Positions 1-7,848 of a stretch of DNA of 64,000 nt are shown in pieces. Below the pieces are notes generated by a model that saw only the letters and a list, made by a program, of their open reading frames with translations, did not search any database and was not told the DNA's origin. A program made the position numbers and the translations under genes. Origin of the DNA: Clostridiaceae bacterium. Lineage in GTDB: Bacteria > Bacillota > Clostridia > Lachnospirales > Lachnospiraceae. The stretch's first letter is position 1, and every line of letters begins with the position of its first letter. The stretch spans positions 124,001 through 188,000 of the forward strand of contig QXWR01000002.1 in NCBI GenBank assembly GCA_009911065.1. Direction: 5' to 3'.

Positions 1-831
1 TTTCTTTACTTTATAATTGGGCGTGCTGCGCTTCCCCTGCACCAGTGTGCCCATATAGACGGGGTTTTTCAGGATGCGGAACACTGCCACTGCCGTCCAG
101 CTTGCCCGGTCATTCTTTTTAAAGGCACTGGCGTACCGGCTGCCCTGGGCCTGTTTATATTCCATGGGGGAAAGGATATCCTCCCCGTTGAGCCAGTCTG
201 CAATGGCCTGTGCGGAATATCCCTCCAGTTTCTTTTTGAATATCTCCCTCACAACGGCAGCCGGTTCCTCGTCTATCACCAGATGGTTCTTGTTTTCTTC
301 GTCCTTCTGATAACCGTATACCGCAAAGGGCGCGATGCACTGGCCTTTCTTCCGCTTGATATCCAGATGGCTGCGGATCTTGATGGAAATATCCCTGCAG
401 TACGCATCGTTCATCAGGTTTTTCACCGGCACGATCAGGTTGTCGGAAGAAGTCCTGGGCCTTGCGCTGTCATAATCATCGTTCACCGAAATGAACCGCA
501 CCCCCATGAACGGGAATATCTTTTCAATATATTTTCCTGTTTCAATAAAATTCCTTCCCAGACGGGAGAAGTCTTTCACAATGATACAGTTGATCTCCCC
601 CGCTTTCACTGCCTCCATCATCTGTATGAATCCCGGACGGTCATAGTTGACCCCGGAATACCCGTCATCTGTCCTCACCTCATGGAGCCGTATCTCCGGG
701 TGGGAGGAAAGATAATCCATCAGCAGCTCCCGCTGATTGGCAATGCTGTCGCTTTCCGCCTTGTCCCCGTCCTCATGGGACAGGCGCAGATATAGATCGG
801 CATCATATTCTGCCTGTTTTTTTGCTTCCAT
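1..831 (-). CDS. large serine recombinase, 3' end cut by window edge
   Basis: Site-specific DNA recombinase of the large serine (TndX-like) type, expected to excise and integrate the mobile element that fills 1-5012. The gene starts at ATG 831 on the minus strand and 277 codons are visible before the window ends. The resolvase domain comes first: YLRLSHED holds the likely nucleophile Ser18, DGYSGVNYDRPGF lies at about 56-68 and DFSRLGRNF at about 87-95. The recombinase domain begins near residue 165. The zinc ribbon and coiled coil that normally follow are outside the window. Large serine recombinases of Clostridia usually lie at an element end, so the end of this element is probably just left of base 1. 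Family assignment is secure; the element name is not. Confidence 0.93.
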   Translation of the reverse strand, partial: MEAKKQAEYDADLYLRLSHEDGDKAESDSIANQRELLMDYLSSHPEIRLHEVRTDDGYSGVNYDRPGFIQMMEAVKAGEINCIIVKDFSRLGRNFIETGKYIEKIFPFMGVRFISVNDDYDSARPRTSSDNLIVPVKNLMNDAYCRDISIKIRSHLDIKRKKGQCIAPFAVYGYQKDEENKNHLVIDEEPAAVVREIFKKKLEGYSAQAIADWLNGEDILSPMEYKQAQGSRYASAFKKNDRASWTAVAVFRILKNPVYMGTLVQGKRSTPNYKVKK

Positions 832-1003
832 ATGATAAACTCCTGCTCGATTGGATTTCAGGAAACCCGTCAGGAGCCTTACCGAAAGTCCGTGCCACAG
901 GGTTTACCCGCCCCTGTGTCCTGGATTCAAGCTTACCATAAAGCCGCCTGCGCGTCCAGGCAGATTTCCGGAACATCCACAAAAATATGGTTTCCTGTTT
1001 CTC

Positions 1004-1264
1004 TCATAATGTCTGCAGGTACTGCCCCATCCGCTGCTCAAATGTCACCCCGTCCTGGGAAAACCCCACGCTGACGGCAATCTTCCCCACCTTAAAACAG
1101 TAGGGGTTTCGTACCTGCCGGACAAATTCTTCCATCCGCTGCTCCCTTGGCAGTTCCCGGTCAATGGTTATCTCCTTTATATCCACAAGGGAATCCGGGT
1201 CAGCCGTCCGCACATCCACTTTCTTCAATGCGTCGAAATCCACCTGGGACATATCAAAACCCAT
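1004..1264 (-). CDS. DUF6870-type small protein of conjugative element
   Basis: Small acidic protein of 86 residues with the pattern VDVRT-DPDSLVDI, then REQRMEEFVRQVRNPYCFKVGK, which resembles the DUF6870 family found beside serine recombinases in clostridial conjugative elements. Its function is unknown. I chose ATG 1264 (MGFDMSQVDF) because GGGAGG lies about 6 bases upstream; a longer reading frame to 1294 lacks a ribosome site. It lies 170 bp upstream of the recombinase on the same strand. A very short frame (24 codons, from about 1008) overlaps its 3' end and was not called. Confidence 0.75.
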   Translation of the reverse strand: MGFDMSQVDFDALKKVDVRTADPDSLVDIKEITIDRELPREQRMEEFVRQVRNPYCFKVGKIAVSVGFSQDGVTFEQRMGQYLQTL

Positions 1265-1303
1265 AGGCATTCCTCCCTCTTCTCGTTGCTCCATATGCTT
1301 TTC

Positions 1304-1561
1304 CTATCCATCCACTAATCTATTCCCCTGGCAGATTGTCCTATGACATCCCCCTAAATCCGGTTCTCGCCGGAAATCGCTGTGGTTTCTATGTTTTCCT
1401 CCGGCATATCCATTTTTCCCCGAATCTGTCTTACCCGGATAACCGCCATATCTGTCTCCAACCAGAAAGCGCGTCACTGGCGCGTTTTGGGTATACCGGG
1501 AAAAAAAGAGGATAAGCAGACCTGCCAGAGCAAGCCTGCCCCTCTCACACAATAACTTCAT
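1304..1561 (-). CDS. hypothetical ORF, doubtful
   Basis: Open frame of 85 codons between the helicase and the DUF6870 gene. It has a short hydrophobic stretch near the N terminus (ALAGLLILFF, about residues 11-20), followed by a Gly/Arg/Asp-rich tail without recognisable motif. No good ribosome site precedes ATG 1561. It may be a real small membrane protein of the element or simply an open frame in a spacer. Confidence 0.25.
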   Translation of the reverse strand: MKLLCERGRLALAGLLILFFSRYTQNAPVTRFLVGDRYGGYPGKTDSGKNGYAGGKHRNHSDFRREPDLGGCHRTICQGNRLVDG

Positions 1562-1613
1562 ATTTTTACACGTTTCCCTGCCCTGGCTGGCATCCGCTCA
1601 AAGTCTCTGCCAT

Positions 1614-3878
1614 TCATTCCTTATCCCCAAAATAACTCTCCGGCTTGCTGCCCCTGATAAAGATTCCCACGTCCTCTATTTTCTCTGTCACCGGCATATC
1701 CGGCAGGGCTGCCAGAATGTCATTCTTATACCGCCCGCTGCCCCGGCAGTCCAGGATAGAGAACACACAGGTATCCGTCTCCCTGCGGATGCCCCGCCCA
1801 ATCCACTGGCGCAGCTTCATCAGCATCCCCGGTACAATGACTTCCGCCAGATACTCATGGAAATCCTCATGTAAGGACTTTTCATATTCCAGCACCGGGT
1901 CCGGCACAGGGAAGGGAAGCTTGACCACCACAAGGGAAGAAAGGATATCCCCTGCCAAGTCAATCCCCTCCCCGGCGCTGTCACTGGCAAGCAGTACCCC
2001 GTTTCCGCTCTTTCGGAACTCCCGGATGGCCTCCAGTCTCCCCTTTCCCATAGAAAACAGCGGGAAATCCTTTATCCTTTCTGAAAGTTCCTGATAAATC
2101 ATCTCCATCATCCGGTAGGACGTGAACAGCGCCAGTGTATGCCCATGGCTCTGCCGGATCAGTCCCTCCAGTCTGTCCGCCACCGCTTTCCGGTATGCGG
2201 TTTTCCTAGTGTTGGGAAAAGGCATATCCTCCGGCAGATACAATAAGGCATGGTTCCAGTAATCAAAGGGGGATGCCTTGCTCACAGTCAGAATCTGCTT
2301 CTGATTTAGCAGGTCAATCCCTGTCTGGTGCATGTAACGGCTGAAATCACCGCCCACGGACAGAGTGGCCGAAGTCAGAAGATACGGTTTCCCCCTGTTC
2401 CACAAGTCCTCGTGAAGCAGGAAGTCAAGGTTCTTTGGCAGGGCGCAGAGCCTGCAGGCCGTCACCCCTGTATATTCCAGCCAACAGATAAAGTCCTCAT
2501 AGTCACAGAGTACCGCCAAATTCTCCTGTTTCTGTTCCAGCCTGCCGGAAATGCGCCTATATGCCGTATTCCTGCGGTCTGCAGTATAGAAAAGCACGGA
2601 CAGGCTCTTTACCACGGCTGACAGTGCTTTCAGGGATAACAGGACGGACGGTGTGAATATGACTTCCATGCTGTTGTTGTCATACCGTACTCCTGCAAAT
2701 TTTTTCAGATTTTCAAACAGGGCTGTATTCAGTTCCAGCATTTCCTCACACAGAGAAAGCGCCCCTCTCTTCTCCGGACGTCCTGCCACCGCTCTGATGA
2801 TGCTGGCCGCCACACGCTCCAGCTCCACATTTTCAAAGCTGATCCCGTACATCTGTCTGGCAGCCTCCGGCAGCTTGTGGGCTTCGTCAAAGATTAAAAT
2901 GCCATGCTCCGGGAGCAGGCGGTTCCTGCCGCCTTTCCTGCTCAAGATATCTGCCAATACAAGGTTGTGGTTGGCAATCTGGAAATCTGCTTTCCCCTGG
3001 TTGGATCTTCTAAGGAAAGTGCGGTAACGGCACACACTGGAAAACCCGCAGGTATTCCGGCAGTTCTCCACACAGATCCGCTCTTTCACATAATCCGTAA
3101 GCGGCAGACCATCCAGGTCAAGGGAAACGGCTCCCACAAAAAGGGCTGTCAGGATTTCTATCAGCTTCCTATCCTCCGGCCGGTTATTATGGCTGATTGA
3201 GGATAAATAGGTCTTTACCCTGCTGTCACAGGCATAATGGTTCTTCCCCTTGCGTACCGCAAAAGTCAGGGGTTCCTCAATGATACGGTGTTCCAGAAGA
3301 ATCTCCGAAATCTGGGGAATGTACTCTTCTGTCAATGCTTTCTGCAGGGCAATGGTGGACGTGGAAATGAGTACCGGCTGTCCTTCTCCATGAAACAGGC
3401 GGTAGATGACCGCCGCCATGAGATAGGCATGGGTTTTCCCTGTCCCCACTTCAGCCTCACATAATGCCACTTTTTCTTTCTCCATGGCATCCAGCATGGC
3501 AAGGGAAAGAGAAAGCTGATTTTCTCTCAAAACCAGTCCGTACTCCGGCAGAATGTCATAGAAGATATGGGCCAGCAATCCACTGGCTCTGGAACTGACA
3601 TCCTGCACAAAAGGCATCCCGCTCTCTGACTGTGCCGCCATTTTTTCTATGGCTCTGCGGTATCCTGCCTCATTTAGTGGTGTGGGCCTTGAAAACAGCC
3701 GTTTTGCCTTTAAAGTATGTAAATCCACCATGCGGTAGCTGTATGCCTTCCCCGTAAAATGTTCCAGTAATACACAGCCTTTTGTGGTCAGTACAATCTT
3801 TTCATCCTGACGGAAAATCCCTGCCTCATGCATCTTATTCCGTATGTCTGCCCTGCAGACAATCCATTCCTCACTCAA
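1614..3878 (-). CDS. DinG/XPD-family DNA helicase of the mobile element
   Basis: Superfamily 2 DNA helicase of 754 residues, similar in layout to DinG/XPD: Walker A EAEVGTGKTHAY at about 141-152, four to five cysteines (217, 269, 273, 277, 283) where Fe-S helicases hold a [4Fe-4S] cluster, DEAH box at 331-334, and a C-terminal helicase lobe with ASDSAGEGIDLAG and QWIGRGIRR (motif VI). It is expected to unwind DNA 5' to 3'. Start is TTG 3878 preceded by GGAGG. Such helicases are frequent cargo of Lachnospiraceae conjugative elements near the sigma-like gene; their role in transfer or repair is unproven. Confidence 0.88.
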   Translation of the reverse strand: MSEEWIVCRADIRNKMHEAGIFRQDEKIVLTTKGCVLLEHFTGKAYSYRMVDLHTLKAKRLFSRPTPLNEAGYRRAIEKMAAQSESGMPFVQDVSSRASGLLAHIFYDILPEYGLVLRENQLSLSLAMLDAMEKEKVALCEAEVGTGKTHAYLMAAVIYRLFHGEGQPVLISTSTIALQKALTEEYIPQISEILLEHRIIEEPLTFAVRKGKNHYACDSRVKTYLSSISHNNRPEDRKLIEILTALFVGAVSLDLDGLPLTDYVKERICVENCRNTCGFSSVCRYRTFLRRSNQGKADFQIANHNLVLADILSRKGGRNRLLPEHGILIFDEAHKLPEAARQMYGISFENVELERVAASIIRAVAGRPEKRGALSLCEEMLELNTALFENLKKFAGVRYDNNSMEVIFTPSVLLSLKALSAVVKSLSVLFYTADRRNTAYRRISGRLEQKQENLAVLCDYEDFICWLEYTGVTACRLCALPKNLDFLLHEDLWNRGKPYLLTSATLSVGGDFSRYMHQTGIDLLNQKQILTVSKASPFDYWNHALLYLPEDMPFPNTRKTAYRKAVADRLEGLIRQSHGHTLALFTSYRMMEMIYQELSERIKDFPLFSMGKGRLEAIREFRKSGNGVLLASDSAGEGIDLAGDILSSLVVVKLPFPVPDPVLEYEKSLHEDFHEYLAEVIVPGMLMKLRQWIGRGIRRETDTCVFSILDCRGSGRYKNDILAALPDMPVTEKIEDVGIFIRGSKPESYFGDKE

Positions 3879-4520
3879 TTTTTAAGCCTCCTTTGAATCC
3901 TATGGGAGCGATACATGCATACGGCGGAAAACGGCAATGGTTGATCGTCTGTTGACAAAGGGGCCGGTTCCGCCGCATGGTATCTATCGCTCCGATAGAA
4001 GTGTGCAAAGATTTTCTAAGCGGTCAAGAGGGGGCAAAGCCCACCTCTTTAGTACGCCCGCTAAGAAAATCTAAGTTGCACACCGGAGAACGCAAGTACA
4101 GCGTTCTCCCGTATGCATATGCGTTGAAGGTGTGGCTGACGTTCCGCTGGTAAAGGAATATCTGTGACATCCCACGGACACCATAAAAGCCGCCCCCTGT
4201 TCTTTCTCAAACAGGGGTGATGCGTTTTCCCGTTTTTCAGGGCTGCCGTTTTTCGGCAGAAGTACCATGATAAGTGACAGGGATCATCGCAATCCGCCCC
4301 ACCACAGGGCGTCACTGCCACGGACGGAATCGCTCGGAGTATGCCTAAGACAGAATCAGTCTCTGGCATATCGTCTTGGCGCGTCCCGGCTTGTCGCTTC
4401 CGGTTTCCCGACCTGTCAACGTGTATCTGCCACACCCGTATGGAGTTTTCAATGTGCGGGTGAAAGGACGCTTAAAAAAATTCCTTTCACCCAACGTGAA
4501 AAAACAGGGGGTGTGAGGGG
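3879..4520. other. noncoding stretch dense in inverted repeats
   Basis: No convincing gene. At least six inverted repeats lie in series: 3904-3928 with 3970-3994 (about 20 of 24 pairs), 3984-3998, a long near-palindrome 4001-4083 with an inner AAGAGG/CCTCTT stem, GGAGAACGC/GCGTTCTCC at about 4084-4108, CCCCTGTT/AACAGGGG at about 4196-4219, and an 11-bp perfect stem GGGTGAAAGGA/TCCTTTCACCC at 4458-4492. The open frames here (minus 4061-4435, plus 4267-4533) lack ribosome sites and cross these repeats. Candidates are a transfer origin, leader RNA or regulatory RNA. Confidence 0.6.
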
Positions 4521-5012
4521 TTATCCGTTATAAATTTTTTTCAGTTTTTTCTCTGCCCACATCAGGCTTTCCCATACGGTTTTCTGATTTACGCCTTCCA
4601 GCTTCGCAATCTGCCTCGTGGAAAGCCCATGAAAAAAATGAAGATAAAAACGTCTCTTCTGTATGGCAGTCAGCTTTCCGCTCTCCAACAGGCGCATGGC
4701 CGCTTCCAGCGCTTTTTTCTCTTCATCCTTTTGAATCAGTTCCATATCAACAGAAGGAGCCGAAGCAACAATAACATCTTCCATTCCGTTTATGCTCACG
4801 TTCCGATGGCTTACACGGTATTCCTGTCTGTCCTGCTGGTAATAAATCTCATCCGACAGGGTTTTCAGCTCCGCAAAATCCGCCTCTGTTTTATCCGGGT
4901 TGTCCCGCAGATAGTCCTCCAGTGTCACTTCTACAACGCTGTCCGCAAATTTATAGACAATGCCCTGGCTGTACCGGTTCAGGGCGTAATCGCTGTCCTT
5001 ATAATTTCTCAT
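4521..5012 (-). CDS. sigma-70-like factor of conjugative element
   Basis: Protein of 163 residues whose C-terminal third (IQKRRFYLHFFHGLSTRQIA, then a helix-turn-helix with GVNQKTVWESL) matches sigma-70 region 4. The N-terminal part is unlike sigma region 2. Proteins of this kind are standard in Lachnospiraceae conjugative elements and probably act as regulators rather than full sigma factors. ATG 5012 is preceded by CCGGAGGAAAAG, and that ribosome site overlaps a hairpin (see 5023-5054). The next gene downstream is the helicase, after 640 bp of hairpin-rich DNA. Confidence 0.85.
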   Translation of the reverse strand: MRNYKDSDYALNRYSQGIVYKFADSVVEVTLEDYLRDNPDKTEADFAELKTLSDEIYYQQDRQEYRVSHRNVSINGMEDVIVASAPSVDMELIQKDEEKKALEAAMRLLESGKLTAIQKRRFYLHFFHGLSTRQIAKLEGVNQKTVWESLMWAEKKLKKIYNG

Positions 5013-5022
5013 TGTCTTTTCC

Positions 5023-5054
5023 TCCGGGTTTGAATTTTCAGGTTCAAATCCGGA
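5023..5054 (-). promoter_or_regulatory. hairpin over the ribosome site of the sigma-like gene
   Basis: Twelve-base arms 5023-5034 and 5043-5054 pair with one G-U position and an 8-base loop. On the minus-strand RNA the 3' arm runs into the GGAGG used by the gene starting at 5012, so folding would hide the ribosome site. This is seen in sequence; a regulatory effect is inferred. Confidence 0.5.
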
Positions 5055-5097
5055 GAGGCGGACTTCGGCACCGCACTATCCGACAATATTCGACAAA

Positions 5098-5126
5098 GGG
5101 CGGCCGCATAAATCCTGCGGCCGCCC
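5098..5126. terminator. GC-rich perfect hairpin at element/host junction
   Basis: GGGCGGCCGCA at 5098-5108 and its exact complement at 5116-5126 form an 11-bp stem with a 7-base loop. No strong T-run follows on either strand, so termination is possible but unproven. The stretch 5013-5425 otherwise holds no gene I can support; a minus-strand frame at 5044-5262 crosses this hairpin. Confidence 0.45.
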
Positions 5127-5425
5127 TCTGCTGTGATAGATAGGTAATTATTCTGTTGTCAGGTTCAGGATGTAATTGTATAAAAAGAAAACAGGCCGCA
5201 GCCCATTGCATATAAAAGGCTGTGACCTGTTTATCGCTTTTTTCTGTCTTGTTACTGACCAAATGGATGGCAGGATATCTGATTGTCGGAACTTTAATGG
5301 AACTATCCCCCTTCTCTTGGGGAATTTATCTGTCAGTTCAATTTAAAGCCGTTATACCCCACCTTTTACAAGGTCAAGTATATAAAACAAATCTGATATG
5401 GCATGTAGGTAATTCTAAGTCTTTT

Positions 5426-6139
5426 TTAAGTTTTATCATCTAACTCCTTATATTTCTCTGTCCTGTCGCATAAACGATATCCAACACCATGCACATTTTC
5501 AATCCACCCACTACCTAATAATCTGCGCAACTGACCAATGTGATAAAAAATGATAGATTTATCTTCAAGGTAATGGTCTTTCCAAATCGTCTCATATATC
5601 TGTTTAAAGGTCAAAGTTCGCCAGCGATTTTTTAGCATATATAAAAGTATCTCATACTCCTTATAAGGCAAATAAATCTCCTCTCCATCTATAAATACTA
5701 CCCTGCGTCCGGTATCCAACATAAGCTTATCATAACATATGATATCGCCATTACTCGGTGCAATATGGTTCAATTCTGTGCAGCGTCGGAATAATGTTTC
5801 CATCTGTGCAAACAACATTTCTATTGTATCAGACTGAGTAACAACATTATCTGCGCCGCTTTTTAAAGCCAATATTTTATCAGAATTACTGGCATTTTCC
5901 AAGAAAACAAGAATTGGTACTGGATTCCTCTTTCTTATTTCGATAATCGTTTTTTGGGTAATATCTTCAAATACTGATATCACTAAAATCAAAAAACAAT
6001 AATTAGCAATTTGAATCTTCCATAATGCCTCTTTAACAGAATCAACATGTAACAGATTTATCATTTTATCATTAAAATACTCTTTAACAGTATTAAAAAA
6101 CTTCACATCACCACCAATCACTAATATATCATTTGTCAT
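5426..6139 (-). CDS. OmpR-family winged-helix regulator with degenerate receiver
   Basis: Cytoplasmic transcription regulator of 237 residues. The C-terminal half is a winged helix of the OmpR/PhoB type (YKEYEILLYMLKNRWRTLT, then QLRRLLGSGWIENVHGVGYRL). The N-terminal receiver keeps the fold pattern but lacks the key residues: the acidic pair is GGD, the phospho-acceptor Asp position reads Val (FLILVISVF), and the Thr and Lys positions read LEN and TQS. No histidine kinase is adjacent. ATG 6139 follows GGGAGG. The gene is clearly more AT-rich than its neighbours. It may be phosphorylation-independent; its target is unknown. Confidence 0.85.
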   Translation of the reverse strand: MTNDILVIGGDVKFFNTVKEYFNDKMINLLHVDSVKEALWKIQIANYCFLILVISVFEDITQKTIIEIRKRNPVPILVFLENASNSDKILALKSGADNVVTQSDTIEMLFAQMETLFRRCTELNHIAPSNGDIICYDKLMLDTGRRVVFIDGEEIYLPYKEYEILLYMLKNRWRTLTFKQIYETIWKDHYLEDKSIIFYHIGQLRRLLGSGWIENVHGVGYRLCDRTEKYKELDDKT

Positions 6140-6318
6140 ATCTAAATAACCTCCCTGTTATCAAAATACAATTATGGGGCAACCTACAAAAACAGATTGC
6201 CCCTCCTAACAAACAGAAATTATATGTAAAACAATATACATTTTAGGTCATTACAATACTCTATCAGAAAATCTATTTTATAGCTTTTATCAGACAAATC
6301 CAAAATGCAATTCACCTA

Positions 6319-7134
6319 TTATTCGATTTTAATTTCTTCCCCATCCTCTACAATCAGGCGGTTCTCCACATCAAACTGTTCTGCCAGTTCCCGGTCAAAC
6401 TGCCTTCCGGTAGTATTTGTGGTCATATGATAGGGAATGTTATGTTTAGCACCAACAAGGTCAGCACACTCTGCCGCTTCTTCCAGTCCCATGTTATATA
6501 CCCCGTCACAACAGAAAAAAGCATAATCAATTTCCATTTCATCCATAAAAGACATCTGTTCTGTCTTTGAAGTATCTCCTGTCACATAAACGGACTTACC
6601 GTTGGAAAACGTCAGCACATAGCCTACACAGTCATTCACGTCATGGAGAGAATTATATCCTGCTTCAACAGCTTCTACTGTAACAAAGCCCAACCCAAAA
6701 GTCCGATGTATTCCGTCTTGTACTGCCTCTTTATATGTAATAATCTGACAGTCTTCATTCCGTTTTTCCACCTTATCTGTCTGGCTATGGTCAAAATGCG
6801 AATGTGTTACCAGTATCAAATCAGCCGGCAGTTCATAAGAGTCTCCCGCATATGGATCAATATAAATCACTTTCCCCTCATCTGTAACAATGCGAATGCT
6901 TGCCTGTCCCTGATAAAGTAATGTTGCAGGTCCCGGTTCCGGTTTTTCTGTTTCTGTTTTTTCTACAGATATGTTCTCCTCTGTATATTCCGGATTTTCT
7001 GTGAATGTATCCGGCTCCTGTCTGGACGCATTGCCGCTTTCCTTCTGCGGCAGCTGCTCTGACCGGGAACATCCACTGAGAAAAAGTAGTGCCAACAGCC
7101 CTGTACTGATCAATGCTTCCCTCCATCTTTTCAT
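6319..7134 (-). CDS. metallo-beta-lactamase-fold lipoprotein (UlaG-like)
   Basis: Predicted membrane-anchored hydrolase of 271 residues. A signal sequence ends in the lipobox LSGC (Cys about 23), then comes a Ser/Glu/Pro-rich linker and a metallo-beta-lactamase domain with VTHSHFDHSQ (HxHxDH metal motif), a YVTGDTS strand and a later PYHMTTN His. Start ATG 7134 (MKRWREAL) has AAGGAG 8 bases upstream and fits the signal peptide; the longer frame to 7185 does not. It overlaps the Fe-S gene upstream by 4 bp, so the two are likely co-translated. The substrate is unknown. 6140-6318 holds no gene. Confidence 0.85.
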   Translation of the reverse strand: MKRWREALISTGLLALLFLSGCSRSEQLPQKESGNASRQEPDTFTENPEYTEENISVEKTETEKPEPGPATLLYQGQASIRIVTDEGKVIYIDPYAGDSYELPADLILVTHSHFDHSQTDKVEKRNEDCQIITYKEAVQDGIHRTFGLGFVTVEAVEAGYNSLHDVNDCVGYVLTFSNGKSVYVTGDTSKTEQMSFMDEMEIDYAFFCCDGVYNMGLEEAAECADLVGAKHNIPYHMTTNTTGRQFDRELAEQFDVENRLIVEDGEEIKIE

Positions 7135-7460
7135 CCAACCAACTCCTTCTTTCTGCCATATGCAGACGGAATCAGCCGCCCACATGACTGCATCATTGCC
7201 AGTTCCCTTATGAACCTTTTTACATCAATCCTACCCGGACAACAGGACGAACAGGCACCGCATTCAATACAATCCACCGGCTTTCCCGCAGACTGCATTT
7301 CCTCTATTTTTTTCAAAATTTTTGTGTTGCCGTCCAGATAATCTTTATAAATTTTCAAACTTTCTATAATATCAATCTGTACCGGACAGCTTTCGCTGCA
7401 TTTGCCACATGCCATACATGATACAGTCACACTTTTCCCATTGATAATGCTCTTATTCAT
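7131..7460 (-). CDS. small protein with two 4Fe-4S binding motifs
   Basis: Protein of 109 residues with two CxxCxxCxxxCP motifs: CMACGKCSESCP near residues 15-26 and CIECGACSSCCP near 64-75, each expected to hold a [4Fe-4S] cluster. The spacing resembles the C-terminal Fe-S domain of iron-sulfur aldo/keto reductases or an HdrC-like electron carrier. It overlaps the downstream lipoprotein gene by 4 bp and lies 388 bp after an AKR that lacks such a domain, so it may serve as its partner in trans (inference). Confidence 0.85.
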   Translation of the reverse strand: MNKSIINGKSVTVSCMACGKCSESCPVQIDIIESLKIYKDYLDGNTKILKKIEEMQSAGKPVDCIECGACSSCCPGRIDVKRFIRELAMMQSCGRLIPSAYGRKKELVG

Positions 7461-7674
7461 TTCTTTCCACCATTTCTTTCCACAGCACCTGCATGTTTTC
7501 TTTTACATATTTTTATCCTGCATGTTTATATTACCTGATGCTTAGTTCCTGCTTTGGTTCAATCCATTTTAACAGGAAATTTTTACACATCAAAACAATC
7601 TTCCATTTCTATTCTGAATATATTGTATCTGGAAGAAGCTTAACCTTCCACTCCATCCTGACAAACTAAGCGGT

Positions 7675-7707
7675 TTATGCCACACCCTTTATAAAAGTGT
7701 GGCATAA
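7675..7707. repeat. TTATGCCACAC palindromic element, copy 1
   Basis: Perfect 11-base arms TTATGCCACAC and GTGTGGCATAA flank an 11-base spacer. A related element with 9-base arms lies at 61857-61887. Both sit beside AKR genes. Neither is followed by a T-run, so an operator or palindromic repeat is as likely as a terminator. The rest of 7461-7848 contains no gene I can support. Confidence 0.6.
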
Positions 7708-7848
7708 CAGAAACAGAGGCAGATACAAAATATCAGTATCCGCCCCCGCAACTGTAGATTCTACTCTGAATACAATGAAACCCTTATGCTTTACAGATTC
7801 CATTGTTATGAATAACTGTTATATCAGGAGGACAAATTTCCGCAAACA

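Noticed and set aside
4061-4435. Two overlapping minus-strand frames in the element spacer
   Set aside because: No ribosome site, and they cross several hairpins; region treated as noncoding.
5044-5262. Minus-strand frame of 72 codons
   Set aside because: Crosses the 11-bp GC hairpin, no ribosome site, no domain.
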